A stretch of DNA of 64,000 bases from an uncultured Chitinophagaceae bacterium (GTDB lineage Bacteria; Bacteroidota; Bacteroidia; Chitinophagales; Chitinophagaceae). Below, piece after piece: positions 1 to 7,839 of the stretch (positions within the stretch are counted from its first letter, which is position 1; every line of letters begins with the position of its first letter). The position numbers and the translations under genes are program-made. The notes below the pieces were generated by a model that did not search any database, had not been told where the DNA came from, and was given only the letters and a program-made list of their open reading frames with translations. The stretch covers positions 1-64,000 of the forward strand of contig CAIVCF010000151.1 of NCBI GenBank assembly GCA_903904335.1, in the 5' to 3' direction.

Positions 1-621
1 AAGATAGATCGTTTTGTTTCTGTATCTGTTTCCCTCACCCATATCGATCCCTTTCCCGAACCAGTTTAATGCACCGGTATAATCTCCGGTTTTTACAAAT
101 ACCAAACCAATGGCGGCCATAGCCCTAATCTGATTTAGTGTATCTTTTTTAAGCTCGGCAATGTTCAATGCACGATAATCATTGCTTAGTGCTTCTTTGA
201 ATTCCTGTTTTCGTATCATGCACCTTGCTTCCAACAACAAAAAGGATACAGATATAGAAGATGTAGAATCTTTTTGTAACAAAACAGGCAGATGCTGTTG
301 GATGATAGAGGTAACTGAATCAAGTTCATTTTTTCGATAGTAACTGCTTGCTTCATAATAAGAAGCCCAATGTAATGCAGGTATATTTTTTTGTTGGGCC
401 GCTATCTTTTTTGCCTGAAGCGCATAAAAATATAATGTATCCTTATTAAAGGAATCATTCTCTTCGCATAATGATAAAATGGCTGTTAACTTTTCTCCCG
501 GTGTTTTTGCGGTACGGATATTTTCTTTTAGTGCATTCACTACAACTGTTTGTGCCGAAGCAGATGCAATAGTCATGAACATGATCACATAGAGATACAA
601 TATCTGGCGCCGCCCATTCAT
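1..621 (-). CDS. Secreted TPR-like protein, 3' end outside window
   Basis: An open frame runs from ATG at 621 to the window edge (207 codons) with no stop, so the C-terminal part is missing. The N-terminus is basic and then hydrophobic, ending in ASASAQ, a good signal peptide. The rest is helical with repeats of about 35-40 residues containing small and aromatic positions (for example AMAAIGLVFVKTGDYTGALNWFGKG), typical of tetratricopeptide repeats. In Bacteroidetes such a layout often precedes a transmembrane helix and a histidine kinase or a LuxR-type domain, but that part is not visible. The family call is inference from the repeat pattern; the signal peptide is directly visible. Confidence 0.6.
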   Translation of the reverse strand, partial: MNGRRQILYLYVIMFMTIASASAQTVVVNALKENIRTAKTPGEKLTAILSLCEENDSFNKDTLYFYALQAKKIAAQQKNIPALHWASYYEASSYYRKNELDSVTSIIQQHLPVLLQKDSTSSISVSFLLLEARCMIRKQEFKEALSNDYRALNIAELKKDTLNQIRAMAAIGLVFVKTGDYTGALNWFGKGIDMGEGNRYRNKTIYL

Positions 622-833
622 CAAAAGCTGTATTAGAGGGATTTAAAAATATTTTTTTCTCTTTACTAAAAGATGGATAACTATCTTTCTTTTATTACAA
701 ACCCACAATAGCTATACTAAATGTAAAAGAATAGTTTTGAGAGTACAAGAATTTTTATATGCCGATGAAAACAAGCTTCATTTTTATTTAATTACCTTCG
801 TGTTTCCTGTTGCAAAACAGCAAATCAAAAAAC

Positions 834-1889
834 ATGAGTAATAAACCATTCGAGAAATTTATTAAGCCCGAATTCAAAGGCGCTAAAAAGAAAGAAGCCA
901 TCCGTCAGGATAAACGCAAAGCCAAAGCAGAATCCAGAGCCATCGGCGAAGAATTAAGAAGAAAAAAATTAGATAAAAAAAGAGGCATTGTTTCTGACAA
1001 ACCCGAAGAAAAAAAGTTTCATAAAAAAGACAGAAGTAATACCGGAAATAAATTCTCTGAAAGAAGACCCATCACTCCTATTTCAAAACAAAATGATATT
1101 CCTGTTCAGGATTCATTCGATCCCGTTGAATTAGATCCCAACAGTCCCTTAATGCCATTGAATAAATTTTTAGCCTATTGTGGTATCTGCGGAAGAAGAG
1201 AAGCTGCAGATATCATTAAGCTGGGCCATGTTACCGTTAATGGTGATAAGATATTTGAACCCGGTTATAAAGTGCGCGGTAATGAAGATGTGAAAGTAAA
1301 AGGCAAAAAGATCTTTCTGCAACGCAATCTTGTTTATATTCTGTTGAATAAACCTAAAGATTATATCACTACTTCAAAAGATCCCGAAGGAAGAAAAACT
1401 GTACTCGAATTAATTAAAGGTGCCACCAAAGAAAGGGTGTATCCTGTAGGAAGATTAGACAGAAATACAACCGGTGTTTTATTATTGACCAATGACGGAG
1501 AGTTAGCACAAAAATTAACGCATCCTTCTTTCCAGGTAAAAAAAATATATGAAGTACGGGTTGATAAACCTGTTACTAAAAAAGATTTTGAAGCCATCAT
1601 CAACGGTGTGACTTTGGAAGATGGTTTTGTTCAGGCAGATAATTTGGCTTATTCCGATCCAAAAGACAAAACTATTGTGGGCATTGAGATACACAGCGGC
1701 AGAAACAGGATTGTAAGAAGGATATTTGAGCATTTAGGTTATGATGTGAAGAACCTTGACAGGGTTATGTTTGCCAACCTCACCAAGAAAAATGTTGACC
1801 GCGGCAAATGGAGAATGCTGCAAGAAAAAGAAGTGCGTTTATTGAAATATATGAATCAGAGTTTTACCAAAACAAAGAAAGACGCATAA
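834..1889 (+). CDS. Pseudouridine synthase, RsuA/RluB/RluE/RluF family
   Basis: This enzyme isomerises a uridine in rRNA to pseudouridine. The first 100 residues are a Lys/Arg-rich low-complexity tail, common in Bacteroidetes members. An S4 RNA-binding domain follows (about 108-155, with LAYCGICGRREA), then the catalytic domain with GRLDRNTTG near residue 206, where the second Asp of the RLD motif is the nucleophile. The open frame extends upstream to a TTG at 810, but ATG at 834 gives a better start (MSNKPFEK). It abuts a second pseudouridine synthase whose ATG follows its stop codon directly, so the two are probably co-transcribed. The exact rRNA target (RluB-like 23S site) cannot be decided here. 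Confidence 0.9.
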   Translation: MSNKPFEKFIKPEFKGAKKKEAIRQDKRKAKAESRAIGEELRRKKLDKKRGIVSDKPEEKKFHKKDRSNTGNKFSERRPITPISKQNDIPVQDSFDPVELDPNSPLMPLNKFLAYCGICGRREAADIIKLGHVTVNGDKIFEPGYKVRGNEDVKVKGKKIFLQRNLVYILLNKPKDYITTSKDPEGRKTVLELIKGATKERVYPVGRLDRNTTGVLLLTNDGELAQKLTHPSFQVKKIYEVRVDKPVTKKDFEAIINGVTLEDGFVQADNLAYSDPKDKTIVGIEIHSGRNRIVRRIFEHLGYDVKNLDRVMFANLTKKNVDRGKWRMLQEKEVRLLKYMNQSFTKTKKDA

Positions 1890-2600
1890 ATGAAATTGGA
1901 TATTATTTTCGAGAACGATCAATTTGCTGCAGTTAATAAACCTTCCGGATTATTTTCCATTCCTGATAGATTCGGTAAAGAAATTTCTTTGAAAGATATT
2001 TTGAAAGAAAAATATGGCGAGATATTTACCGTTCATCGTTTGGATAAAGACACCAGCGGTGTAATTGTTTTTGCAAAGAATGAAACCGCACACAAACAAT
2101 TATCGCAATTATTTGAAGGAAGAGAAGTTGAAAAGTTTTATCTCGGTCTGGTGTACGGCAATTTAATGACGCCGAAAGGAACGATCGATATGCCGATTAT
2201 GGAACATCCCGGAAAGCAGGGTCTGATGCTTACACATGAAAAAGGAAAAGTTTCTGTAACGGATTATGAAGTGTTAGAATCATTCCGTTTGTATTCGTGG
2301 ATGCAGTTTCAAATTCATACAGGTCGCACACATCAGATCCGTGTGCACATGAAACATATCGGTCACAGCATTGTTTGCGATGATGTGTATGGTGATGGCA
2401 ACCCTGTATTGCTTTCTTCCATCAAAAAAAGATTCAAACTTTCTAAAACATCTGAAGAAGAAAGAGCCATCCTGTCGAGATTAGCATTGCATTCCTGGAA
2501 ATTAAAATTCACATTAAATAATGAAATGTTTTCTTTAGAAGCTGAGCCACCAAAGGATCTGCGGGCTTTGTTGCAACAGTTGAGAAAATGGAAAGGATAG
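1890..2600 (+). CDS. Pseudouridine synthase, RluA family
   Basis: A 236-residue enzyme with the RluA-type motif VHRLDKDTSG around residue 48-57, in which the Asp of HRLD is the catalytic residue. It also has the downstream HTGRTHQIRVHM motif, typical of RluA/RluC/RluD/TruC enzymes. No S4 domain is present, as in RluA and TruC. The start codon follows the stop of the upstream RsuA-type gene with no gap, so the two modification enzymes form a two-gene operon. The substrate (tRNA or 23S rRNA) is not predictable from sequence alone. The family assignment is secure. Confidence 0.9.
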   Translation: MKLDIIFENDQFAAVNKPSGLFSIPDRFGKEISLKDILKEKYGEIFTVHRLDKDTSGVIVFAKNETAHKQLSQLFEGREVEKFYLGLVYGNLMTPKGTIDMPIMEHPGKQGLMLTHEKGKVSVTDYEVLESFRLYSWMQFQIHTGRTHQIRVHMKHIGHSIVCDDVYGDGNPVLLSSIKKRFKLSKTSEEERAILSRLALHSWKLKFTLNNEMFSLEAEPPKDLRALLQQLRKWKG

Positions 2601-2601
2601 G

Positions 2602-2702
2602 ATCGCAGATTACACAGATTTTAATATGATTTTCGCCAAAAATAAGCTCTGAGCTATGAGCTGCGAGTATTTGCTCGAAGCTCATAGCTCAGAAAGCACA
2701 AT
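2602..2702. repeat. Long perfect hairpin with flanking repeat tail
   Basis: The gap after the pseudouridine synthase genes contains a 14-bp perfect inverted repeat, 2649-2662 against 2679-2692, continued inward by CGAG/CTCG. It is preceded by a degenerate 'cagattacacagatttt' tract. The right side runs on into cagaaagcacaa, the same bases that precede the dispersed AAGTGTGCGACGCAAC core at 26071-26082. It has no clear T tract, so it looks more like one half of a palindromic intergenic element than a simple terminator. Confidence 0.6.
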
Positions 2703-2753
2703 TAGAAGACAAAACAAAATCCAACTAGAATTACATTAGTTTCTTACAAGACT

Positions 2754-4022
2754 TTACTCGTTCTTATAAACAGTTCCTGCTTTCATTACAAATTTTACAT
2801 TGCCCATTACTTTTATATCTTTAATCGGATCGCCATCAACAGCAACAACGTCAGCTAATTTTCCTTTTTCAATACTGCCGATAGAAGTATTACCCAACAG
2901 ATCGGCCGCACTTACCGTTGCCGCTTTGATACATTCAATGGCCGGCATGCCTGCTTCATTCATATACACAAATTCCATCCAGTTTTTGCCGTGTGCATAT
3001 ACACCGGCATCTGTTCCGAATGCAATTTTTACACCTGCTTTATAAGTTCTTGCAAATGCATCCTGAATCACACTGCCCACTGCAATCGCTTTTGCAGCAA
3101 TGATCTCAGGAAAATAACCGGGTTTATTTTTTGCAGAATCCGCAACTGATTTCCCTGCAATGATGGTAGGCACATGATAGGTTCCCATCTTTTTCATTAA
3201 TTCAATCGCTTCATCATCTACATAGGTACCATGTTCGATAGATGCAACACCAGCACGCACCGCACGTTTGATACCTTCAGCACCATGTGCATGTGCAGCT
3301 ACTTTCATTCCGTAATCCTTAGCAGTTAATACGATCGTTCTTATTTCTTCTTCTGTAAACTGTGCACCTGCACCGTCTTTTTCCAAACTTAACACACCGC
3401 CTGTAGATGCTATCTTGATCAGATCTGCGCCGTCTTTATAACGCTGACGAACTGCCTTTCTGCATTCATCCACTCCGTTCACCACATCACTGTTCAATTC
3501 AGGAATATGCATCAGGTCTTCACGTAAACCATTTGTTGCATCGCCATGACCACCGGTAGAAGACAAAGCTTTACCTGAAGTGAAAATTCGCGGGCCAACA
3601 ATCAATCCCTTATTAATTGCATTTCTGATGGCAATATTTACACTGCCGCCAACATCACGAACGGTTGTAAAGCCTGTCATCAAAGTTATTTTCGCATATT
3701 GAATCGAGCCAAATGCAATATCAGCCTCATTTTGAGAGAACCGTAATGTTCTATCAGGATTTGTTTCATGATCCATATGCACATGACAATCGATCAATCC
3801 AGGCATCACAGTTCTATTCTTCAGATCAATGACCTTGTCATTGGCAGATGCAGCTACATATCCTTTCTGTACATCGGTAATTTTATTTCCTTCAATGATG
3901 ATACTCATTTCTGTCTGCACCTGCATCTGTTTTATATCGATCAGTTTTCCGCAATAAATAACCGTGCGTTGAGCAAATGAAGCCTGTGCAAACAATAAAG
4001 CAATCAGTATTAATTTTTTCAT
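2754..4022 (-). CDS. Secreted metal-dependent amidohydrolase
   Basis: A 422-residue amidohydrolase-superfamily protein (imidazolonepropionase or prolidase-like branch). The signal peptide ends in ASFAQ, so it acts outside the cytoplasm. Metal ligands visible are the HVH of DCHVHMDHE (residues 80-82), the Lys of LIKIASTGG, AAHAHG, SIEHG and the final Asp in FGTDAG, so the site appears complete. Secreted members of this branch cleave Xaa-Pro or acyl-amino-acid substrates, but the substrate here is unknown. A close paralogue lies at 61130-62422. A terminator belonging to the peroxiredoxin gene lies just upstream, so it has its own promoter. Confidence 0.85.
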   Translation of the reverse strand: MKKLILIALLFAQASFAQRTVIYCGKLIDIKQMQVQTEMSIIIEGNKITDVQKGYVAASANDKVIDLKNRTVMPGLIDCHVHMDHETNPDRTLRFSQNEADIAFGSIQYAKITLMTGFTTVRDVGGSVNIAIRNAINKGLIVGPRIFTSGKALSSTGGHGDATNGLREDLMHIPELNSDVVNGVDECRKAVRQRYKDGADLIKIASTGGVLSLEKDGAGAQFTEEEIRTIVLTAKDYGMKVAAHAHGAEGIKRAVRAGVASIEHGTYVDDEAIELMKKMGTYHVPTIIAGKSVADSAKNKPGYFPEIIAAKAIAVGSVIQDAFARTYKAGVKIAFGTDAGVYAHGKNWMEFVYMNEAGMPAIECIKAATVSAADLLGNTSIGSIEKGKLADVVAVDGDPIKDIKVMGNVKFVMKAGTVYKNE

Positions 4023-4073
4023 GGCTGAAATATTTTTTGAAAGATATAAAAAGCAAACAATTTAGCCATAGAA

Positions 4074-4104
4074 AATAAAAAGCCGGAATAAGAATATCCC
4101 GGCT
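4074..4104 (-). terminator. Intrinsic terminator of the peroxiredoxin gene
   Basis: Read on the minus strand, AGCCGG and CCGGCT (4104-4081) form a stem around a short loop and are followed by TTTTTATTTT. It lies directly downstream of the peroxiredoxin stop codon at 4141 and upstream of the amidohydrolase start. Confidence 0.8.
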
Positions 4105-4140
4105 ACCAAAAAACAAGTACAACGAAAACAGACTTTGTAA

Positions 4141-4776
4141 TTATTTATTAGGCTGTGGCGTATAACGCAAATAAGGTTTTACGATCTTCACGCCTTTTGG
4201 AAATTTTTTAATAGCATCTTCAGTCGTAAGAGCAGGAACAACGATCACATCTTCTCCTTCTACCCAATTGGCTGGAGTTGCCACACTGAAATTGGCTGTT
4301 AGTTGTAACGAATCCACCACACGCAATATTTCATTGAAGTTGCGGCCTGTTGATGCAGGATAAGTAATGATCAATTTCACTGCTTTATCCGGACCAAGTA
4401 TAATCAATGAACGAACTGTTGCGGTTGCAGAAGCATTGGGATGGATGAAATCAAACAATTTAGAAACTTTTCTGTCATCATCAGCGATGATGGGAAAGTT
4501 TACAGATGTTTTTTGTGTTTCATTGATATCACTGATCCAGCCCAAATGTTTTTCAACAGGATCAACACTTAATGCCAGCACTTTTACATTTCTTTTGTCA
4601 AACTCGGCTTTCAGCAATGCAGTTTTTCCCAATTCTGTCGTACATACTGGTGTATAATCTGCAGGATGCGAAAATAAAATGCCCCATGAATTGCCGAGAT
4701 ATTCATAGAAGTCGATATCGCCAATGGATGTTTTAGCCTGAAAGTTTGGAGCGATGTCCCCGAGACGTAAACTCAT
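4141..4776 (-). CDS. 1-Cys peroxiredoxin, Prx6 family
   Basis: A thiol peroxidase that reduces hydrogen peroxide and organic peroxides in the cytoplasm. The peroxidatic cysteine is in HPADYTPVCTTE (Cys45, the TxxC motif). The conserved Arg lies in TVRSLIIL, and the long C-terminal domain (211 residues in all) is typical of the Prx6 branch; no resolving cysteine was noticed. The gene is single, with its own terminator (4074-4104) and a promoter region carrying a TATATTTG box and a sharp palindrome just upstream (4833-4847), which suggests regulation by a dimeric repressor or activator. Confidence 0.92.
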   Translation of the reverse strand: MSLRLGDIAPNFQAKTSIGDIDFYEYLGNSWGILFSHPADYTPVCTTELGKTALLKAEFDKRNVKVLALSVDPVEKHLGWISDINETQKTSVNFPIIADDDRKVSKLFDFIHPNASATATVRSLIILGPDKAVKLIITYPASTGRNFNEILRVVDSLQLTANFSVATPANWVEGEDVIVVPALTTEDAIKKFPKGVKIVKPYLRYTPQPNK

Positions 4777-4816
4777 TTTGTTAGATTTTTGTTGAATTGA
4801 AAAAATAAAATTTAAG

Positions 4817-4847
4817 CAAATATAATATTATCCTACTAAATTAGTAG
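4817..4847 (-). promoter_or_regulatory. Peroxiredoxin promoter with palindromic operator candidate
   Basis: On the minus strand TATATTTG (4824-4817) matches the Bacteroidetes -7 element TAnnTTTG. Eight bases upstream is an inverted repeat, CTACTAA and TTAGTAG around one central base (4833-4847). This lies in the promoter spacer, where a bound dimer would interfere with sigma contact. No -33 TTG at the usual 19-21 bp spacing was found. Confidence 0.5.
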
Positions 4848-4905
4848 AGTACAAATAAATAACTTTTAAATTTAACAATCACCAAAATTTTACGAATAAA
4901 GAAAT

Positions 4906-6066
4906 TTATTTTTTGTTTTGTACGGTTCTCGCTTTTTGCAATGCCGATCTGCCGTATTTATCTTTTACATGATCGATGGCCTTGTAAAGATTTGATTTTT
5001 TTTCTGCATCATCAAACAAACTGCCCTGTGTGGCGTGGTTGGTCAGTTCACTCAAACGCACACCCAGTAAGCGAATAGGCCGCCCTTTTTTATACAATTT
5101 ATGAAAGAGGTCAATAGCAACAGGAATCAGTTCATCATCCCTGAAAGTATAATCGATCGTGGTTTGGCGTGATGTTGTTTCAAAATCAGGATACCTGATT
5201 TTAACTGCGATACAACCCGCCAATTTTTCATCTTTGCGCAATTCATACGTGATCTTTTCCGTCATGCGAACTAATTCACTTAACAAAAAAGTAATATCAG
5301 TTTTATTTTCTTCAAAAGTGTTTTCGGTAGAAATGGATTTAGCTTCATGATAAGAATGCACTTCGCCATAATGAATGCCCTGTGCTTTTTTGTACAGATC
5401 AGTTCCCCATTTGCCCAATCTTTCTTCTAATTCTTGTTCGGATTTTTTTAAAATATCTCCTATCAAAAAAATGCCCATAGATTTTAAAATAGTAAAAGTA
5501 TGTTCACCCACTCCTGAAAATTTATTGACGGGCAATGGTGCTAAAAATTCTTTTTCCATTCCCGGTTGTACAAATAAATATCCATTTGGTTTTGCTTCAT
5601 CGGTTGCGATCTTCGCAACCATTTTATTACTTGCCAAACCAAATGAAATAGGCAACTTGGTCTCATCAATAATTTTATTTCTTAAATCGATCGTCCATTG
5701 ATAAGGATCAAAATATTTATCCATCCCTGTGAGGTCGATATAAAATTCATCAATACTTGCTTTTTCAAATAAAGGTGCTTTCGATGCAATGATATCTGTA
5801 ACCCAACGTGAGTAACGGCTGTATTCTCCTCTTGTGCCATGCGTAATAATTGCATGCGGACAAAGCTGCATAGCTTTCTTCATCGGCATGGCACTGTGCA
5901 CACCAAATTTTCTCGCTTCATAACTGCAAGTAGTAACAACACCTCGTTCTTTACTTCCACCAACAATAACTGCTTTCCCTTTCAATGAGGGATCGCTTAA
6001 CACTGCCACGCTTACAAAAAAAGAGTCGAGGTCAAAATGAGCAATATATCGTTGCGGTTCGTTCAT
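4906..6066 (-). CDS. dinB: DNA polymerase IV (Y-family)
   Basis: A Y-family translesion polymerase of 386 residues. The palm motif HFDLDSFFVSV is at the N-terminus (residues 10-20) and the second catalytic motif ASIDEFYIDL is near residue 105. A helix-hairpin-helix-like region (VNKFSGVGEHTF) and a little-finger domain follow. The end is polar and basic (KARTVQNKK), and no classical clamp-binding QxxLF peptide is obvious there, although GSLFDD near residue 355 is a candidate. It stands as a single minus-strand gene between the peroxiredoxin and thioesterase genes. Confidence 0.93.
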   Translation of the reverse strand: MNEPQRYIAHFDLDSFFVSVAVLSDPSLKGKAVIVGGSKERGVVTTCSYEARKFGVHSAMPMKKAMQLCPHAIITHGTRGEYSRYSRWVTDIIASKAPLFEKASIDEFYIDLTGMDKYFDPYQWTIDLRNKIIDETKLPISFGLASNKMVAKIATDEAKPNGYLFVQPGMEKEFLAPLPVNKFSGVGEHTFTILKSMGIFLIGDILKKSEQELEERLGKWGTDLYKKAQGIHYGEVHSYHEAKSISTENTFEENKTDITFLLSELVRMTEKITYELRKDEKLAGCIAVKIRYPDFETTSRQTTIDYTFRDDELIPVAIDLFHKLYKKGRPIRLLGVRLSELTNHATQGSLFDDAEKKSNLYKAIDHVKDKYGRSALQKARTVQNKK

Positions 6067-6155
6067 GCAACTTCTAAATTAACGAAGATTTTCAATAGCC
6101 CTGAGTTCAGCGCTATGAACAGAGAGAAAGCTCGTGGTTCACAGCTAATAGTTTC

Positions 6156-6548
6156 TTATCTAAGAACATTCAATACTTCTTCATCAACACGTTTTGGTTT
6201 GAACGTTTTTTTATCCAATAAGATCCAAACACTTTTTGCAGAAATTATTTTTTTATTGTCGCTCTTGCGGATAATCTCATAATGCCTGTCCCATGCAACA
6301 CCTGAATAATCACCTGTCCAGGTTTTCATCAATAAGGCATCATGCAGAAAAGATTGAGCGAGATAATCAATTTCATGATGACGTGCAACCCATAAAACCT
6401 TTTCATTCATTTCAGCAGAAGAGTAACTGTTCCAATGTTTTGAAGCAATATCCTGCATCCATTGCACATACACCACACTGTTCACATGCTGCAAAGCATC
6501 TAAATGCTCAGGCAACACAATAAATTCTATTTCAAAAATATTTTTCAT
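6156..6548 (-). CDS. Acyl-CoA thioesterase, hotdog fold
   Basis: A 130-residue 4-hydroxybenzoyl-CoA thioesterase-type protein. The motif PEHLDALQHVNSVVYVQWM near the N-terminus matches the family signature around the catalytic Asp (D-x-x-x-H-V-N). It would hydrolyse short or medium acyl-CoA in the cytoplasm. The start overlaps the 3' end of rimM by 4 bp on the same strand, so the two are translationally coupled. The substrate is unknown. Confidence 0.85.
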   Translation of the reverse strand: MKNIFEIEFIVLPEHLDALQHVNSVVYVQWMQDIASKHWNSYSSAEMNEKVLWVARHHEIDYLAQSFLHDALLMKTWTGDYSGVAWDRHYEIIRKSDNKKIISAKSVWILLDKKTFKPKRVDEEVLNVLR

Positions 6549-7060
6549 CTGTAAATTTCCAATAAGCCATCAGGTAATACAACATGCACTTCTTTTTTCT
6601 TTCGATCGATCTTATGTAATGTTTCTTCATGCAAAGGGATGAGCGCTTCATTGCCGTTTAATGTTATCCGCAATAAAACCTGATGCGGTTGTTCCATTAC
6701 TTCTTCAATCGGCCCTAAATTTTCTCCTTCATTAATGATCGAATATCCCAAAAGCGAGATGGGAGCTGTTTTTCCGGCTATTTTTCTAAAATCATCATCT
6801 AATAACCAAACATTTTTTTGTATCAACCGATGGGCTGATTCTTTACTTTCGATACCTTCTATCTGCACATACATTTCTTCTGTATCTTTTGCTTTGGATG
6901 ATTGAACGAAATAAGGTAAGTAAGAATTTTTTTGTTGTTCAATAAAAATAGCTTCCACACCTTTCAATGTTGTTTTTTTACCCAATGCATGTTTCAGGAT
7001 CACTTCTCCCTTCACACCAAATGTGGCAACCAGTTTTCCGATGTTGATGTATTCATTCAT
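6545..7060 (-). CDS. rimM: 16S rRNA processing protein RimM
   Basis: A 30S assembly factor of 171 residues. The N-terminal RimM domain starts NIGKLVATFGVKGE and a PRC-barrel-like C-terminal domain ends VHVVLPDGLLEIYR. The frame is open to 7102, but ATG at 7060 (MNEYINIGKL) matches the family, and the region above it is a terminator hairpin (7085-7115), which rules out the longer form. It follows rpsP as in many bacteria, but with that hairpin between them. It overlaps the downstream thioesterase gene by 4 bp. Confidence 0.92.
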   Translation of the reverse strand: MNEYINIGKLVATFGVKGEVILKHALGKKTTLKGVEAIFIEQQKNSYLPYFVQSSKAKDTEEMYVQIEGIESKESAHRLIQKNVWLLDDDFRKIAGKTAPISLLGYSIINEGENLGPIEEVMEQPHQVLLRITLNGNEALIPLHEETLHKIDRKKKEVHVVLPDGLLEIYR

Positions 7061-7084
7061 ATCTGCTGCAAGATAATCGCAAAC

Positions 7085-7115
7085 AAAAAAAGTCCCGAAC
7101 AAATTTGTTCAGGAC
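7085..7115 (-). terminator. Intrinsic terminator between rpsP and rimM
   Basis: On the minus strand GTCCTGAACA pairs with TGTTCGGGAC (7115-7092, one G-U pair) around AATT and is followed by seven Ts (7091-7085). It lies between the rpsP stop and the rimM start and should limit or attenuate read-through into rimM. Confidence 0.8.
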
Positions 7116-7146
7116 CTTTATAAGAAACTATTTCAAAAAATTTTGA

Positions 7147-7608
7147 TTAAGCTTCACTTGCACCTTCAGCTTCTTTTGGAGCTGCTGTTTCTTCCACTTT
7201 CTTTACAGCAGGTTTGTATTCACGGCGCTGACGCTGTTGATTACGGTGTTTATCACTGCGTTGTTTGATCTGCGTTTCATGTTCATCATGCCATTGCTGG
7301 AATTTGACCATTGCTGCAGTTTCATCAAACAAGCCCAATTTAACACCACGTAATAAGTGCTTCAAATACAATACTCCTTTGAAAGAAAGGATTCTGCGAA
7401 CGGTATCTGTGGGTTGAGCCCCTTTGTGTAACCAGTCCAATGCTTTTTGACGATCTAATTGAACGGTTGCCGGAACAGTTAATGGATTGTAAGTTCCTAA
7501 TTTTTGGATAAACTTACCATCTCTCGGTGCACGGGCATCGGCCACTACTATAAAGTAGAAAGGGCGTTTCTTGCTGCCGTGTCTTTGTAGTCTCATTTTT
7601 ACTGCCAT
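7147..7608 (-). CDS. rpsP: 30S ribosomal protein S16
   Basis: The first 80 residues are a standard S16 ([20 protein letters not shown], then [21 protein letters not shown]). Length is 153 residues against about 80-90 in Escherichia coli. The extra C-terminal half is charged and ends in an Ala/Glu-rich tail ([10 protein letters not shown]), an extension common in Bacteroidetes. rimM follows on the same strand after a terminator. ffh is upstream, separated by 231 bp that contain a copy of the dispersed intergenic repeat. Confidence 0.97.
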   Translation of the reverse strand: MAVKMRLQRHGSKKRPFYFIVVADARAPRDGKFIQKLGTYNPLTVPATVQLDRQKALDWLHKGAQPTDTVRRILSFKGVLYLKHLLRGVKLGLFDETAAMVKFQQWHDEHETQIKQRSDKHRNQQRQRREYKPAVKKVEETAAPKEAEGASEA

Positions 7609-7767
7609 TGTAAATAAAAATTTATAGGCTTATTAAATAGGGTTTAACTGACTATGACTAATCAGGACGGCGAAAATAGTGTGAAATCTCTTTTCTACCA
7701 AGTTTGTATGATAAGGAATTGTTAGAAATTTTTTGTACCGGGCTTTTGTAGTAGAATTTGGCTGTGA

Positions 7768-7786
7768 TTGCGTCGCACTCTTGTAC
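7768..7786 (-). repeat. Dispersed repeat core, variant AAGAGTGCGACGCAA
   Basis: On the minus strand this reads GTACAAGAGTGCGACGCAA, a copy of the dispersed intergenic core found also at 13672, 26076, 31646, 44155 and elsewhere. It lies in the ffh-rpsP gap. Small open frames that cross it are not convincing genes. Confidence 0.65.
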
Positions 7787-7839
7787 AATATAGCCTTGTG
7801 CAGCAAGTATTTCCAATATTTTTCCGTTATCCGCAATTT

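Noticed and set aside
1361-1733. Two minus-strand open frames inside the first pseudouridine synthase gene
   Set aside because: They lie antisense to a well-supported gene, have no domain or signal and are typical shadow frames.
6067-6155. Partial inverted repeat (GTTCA...TGAAC) between dinB and the thioesterase gene
   Set aside because: Arms of five bases only; it resembles decayed palindromic repeat text but cannot be tied to the family.
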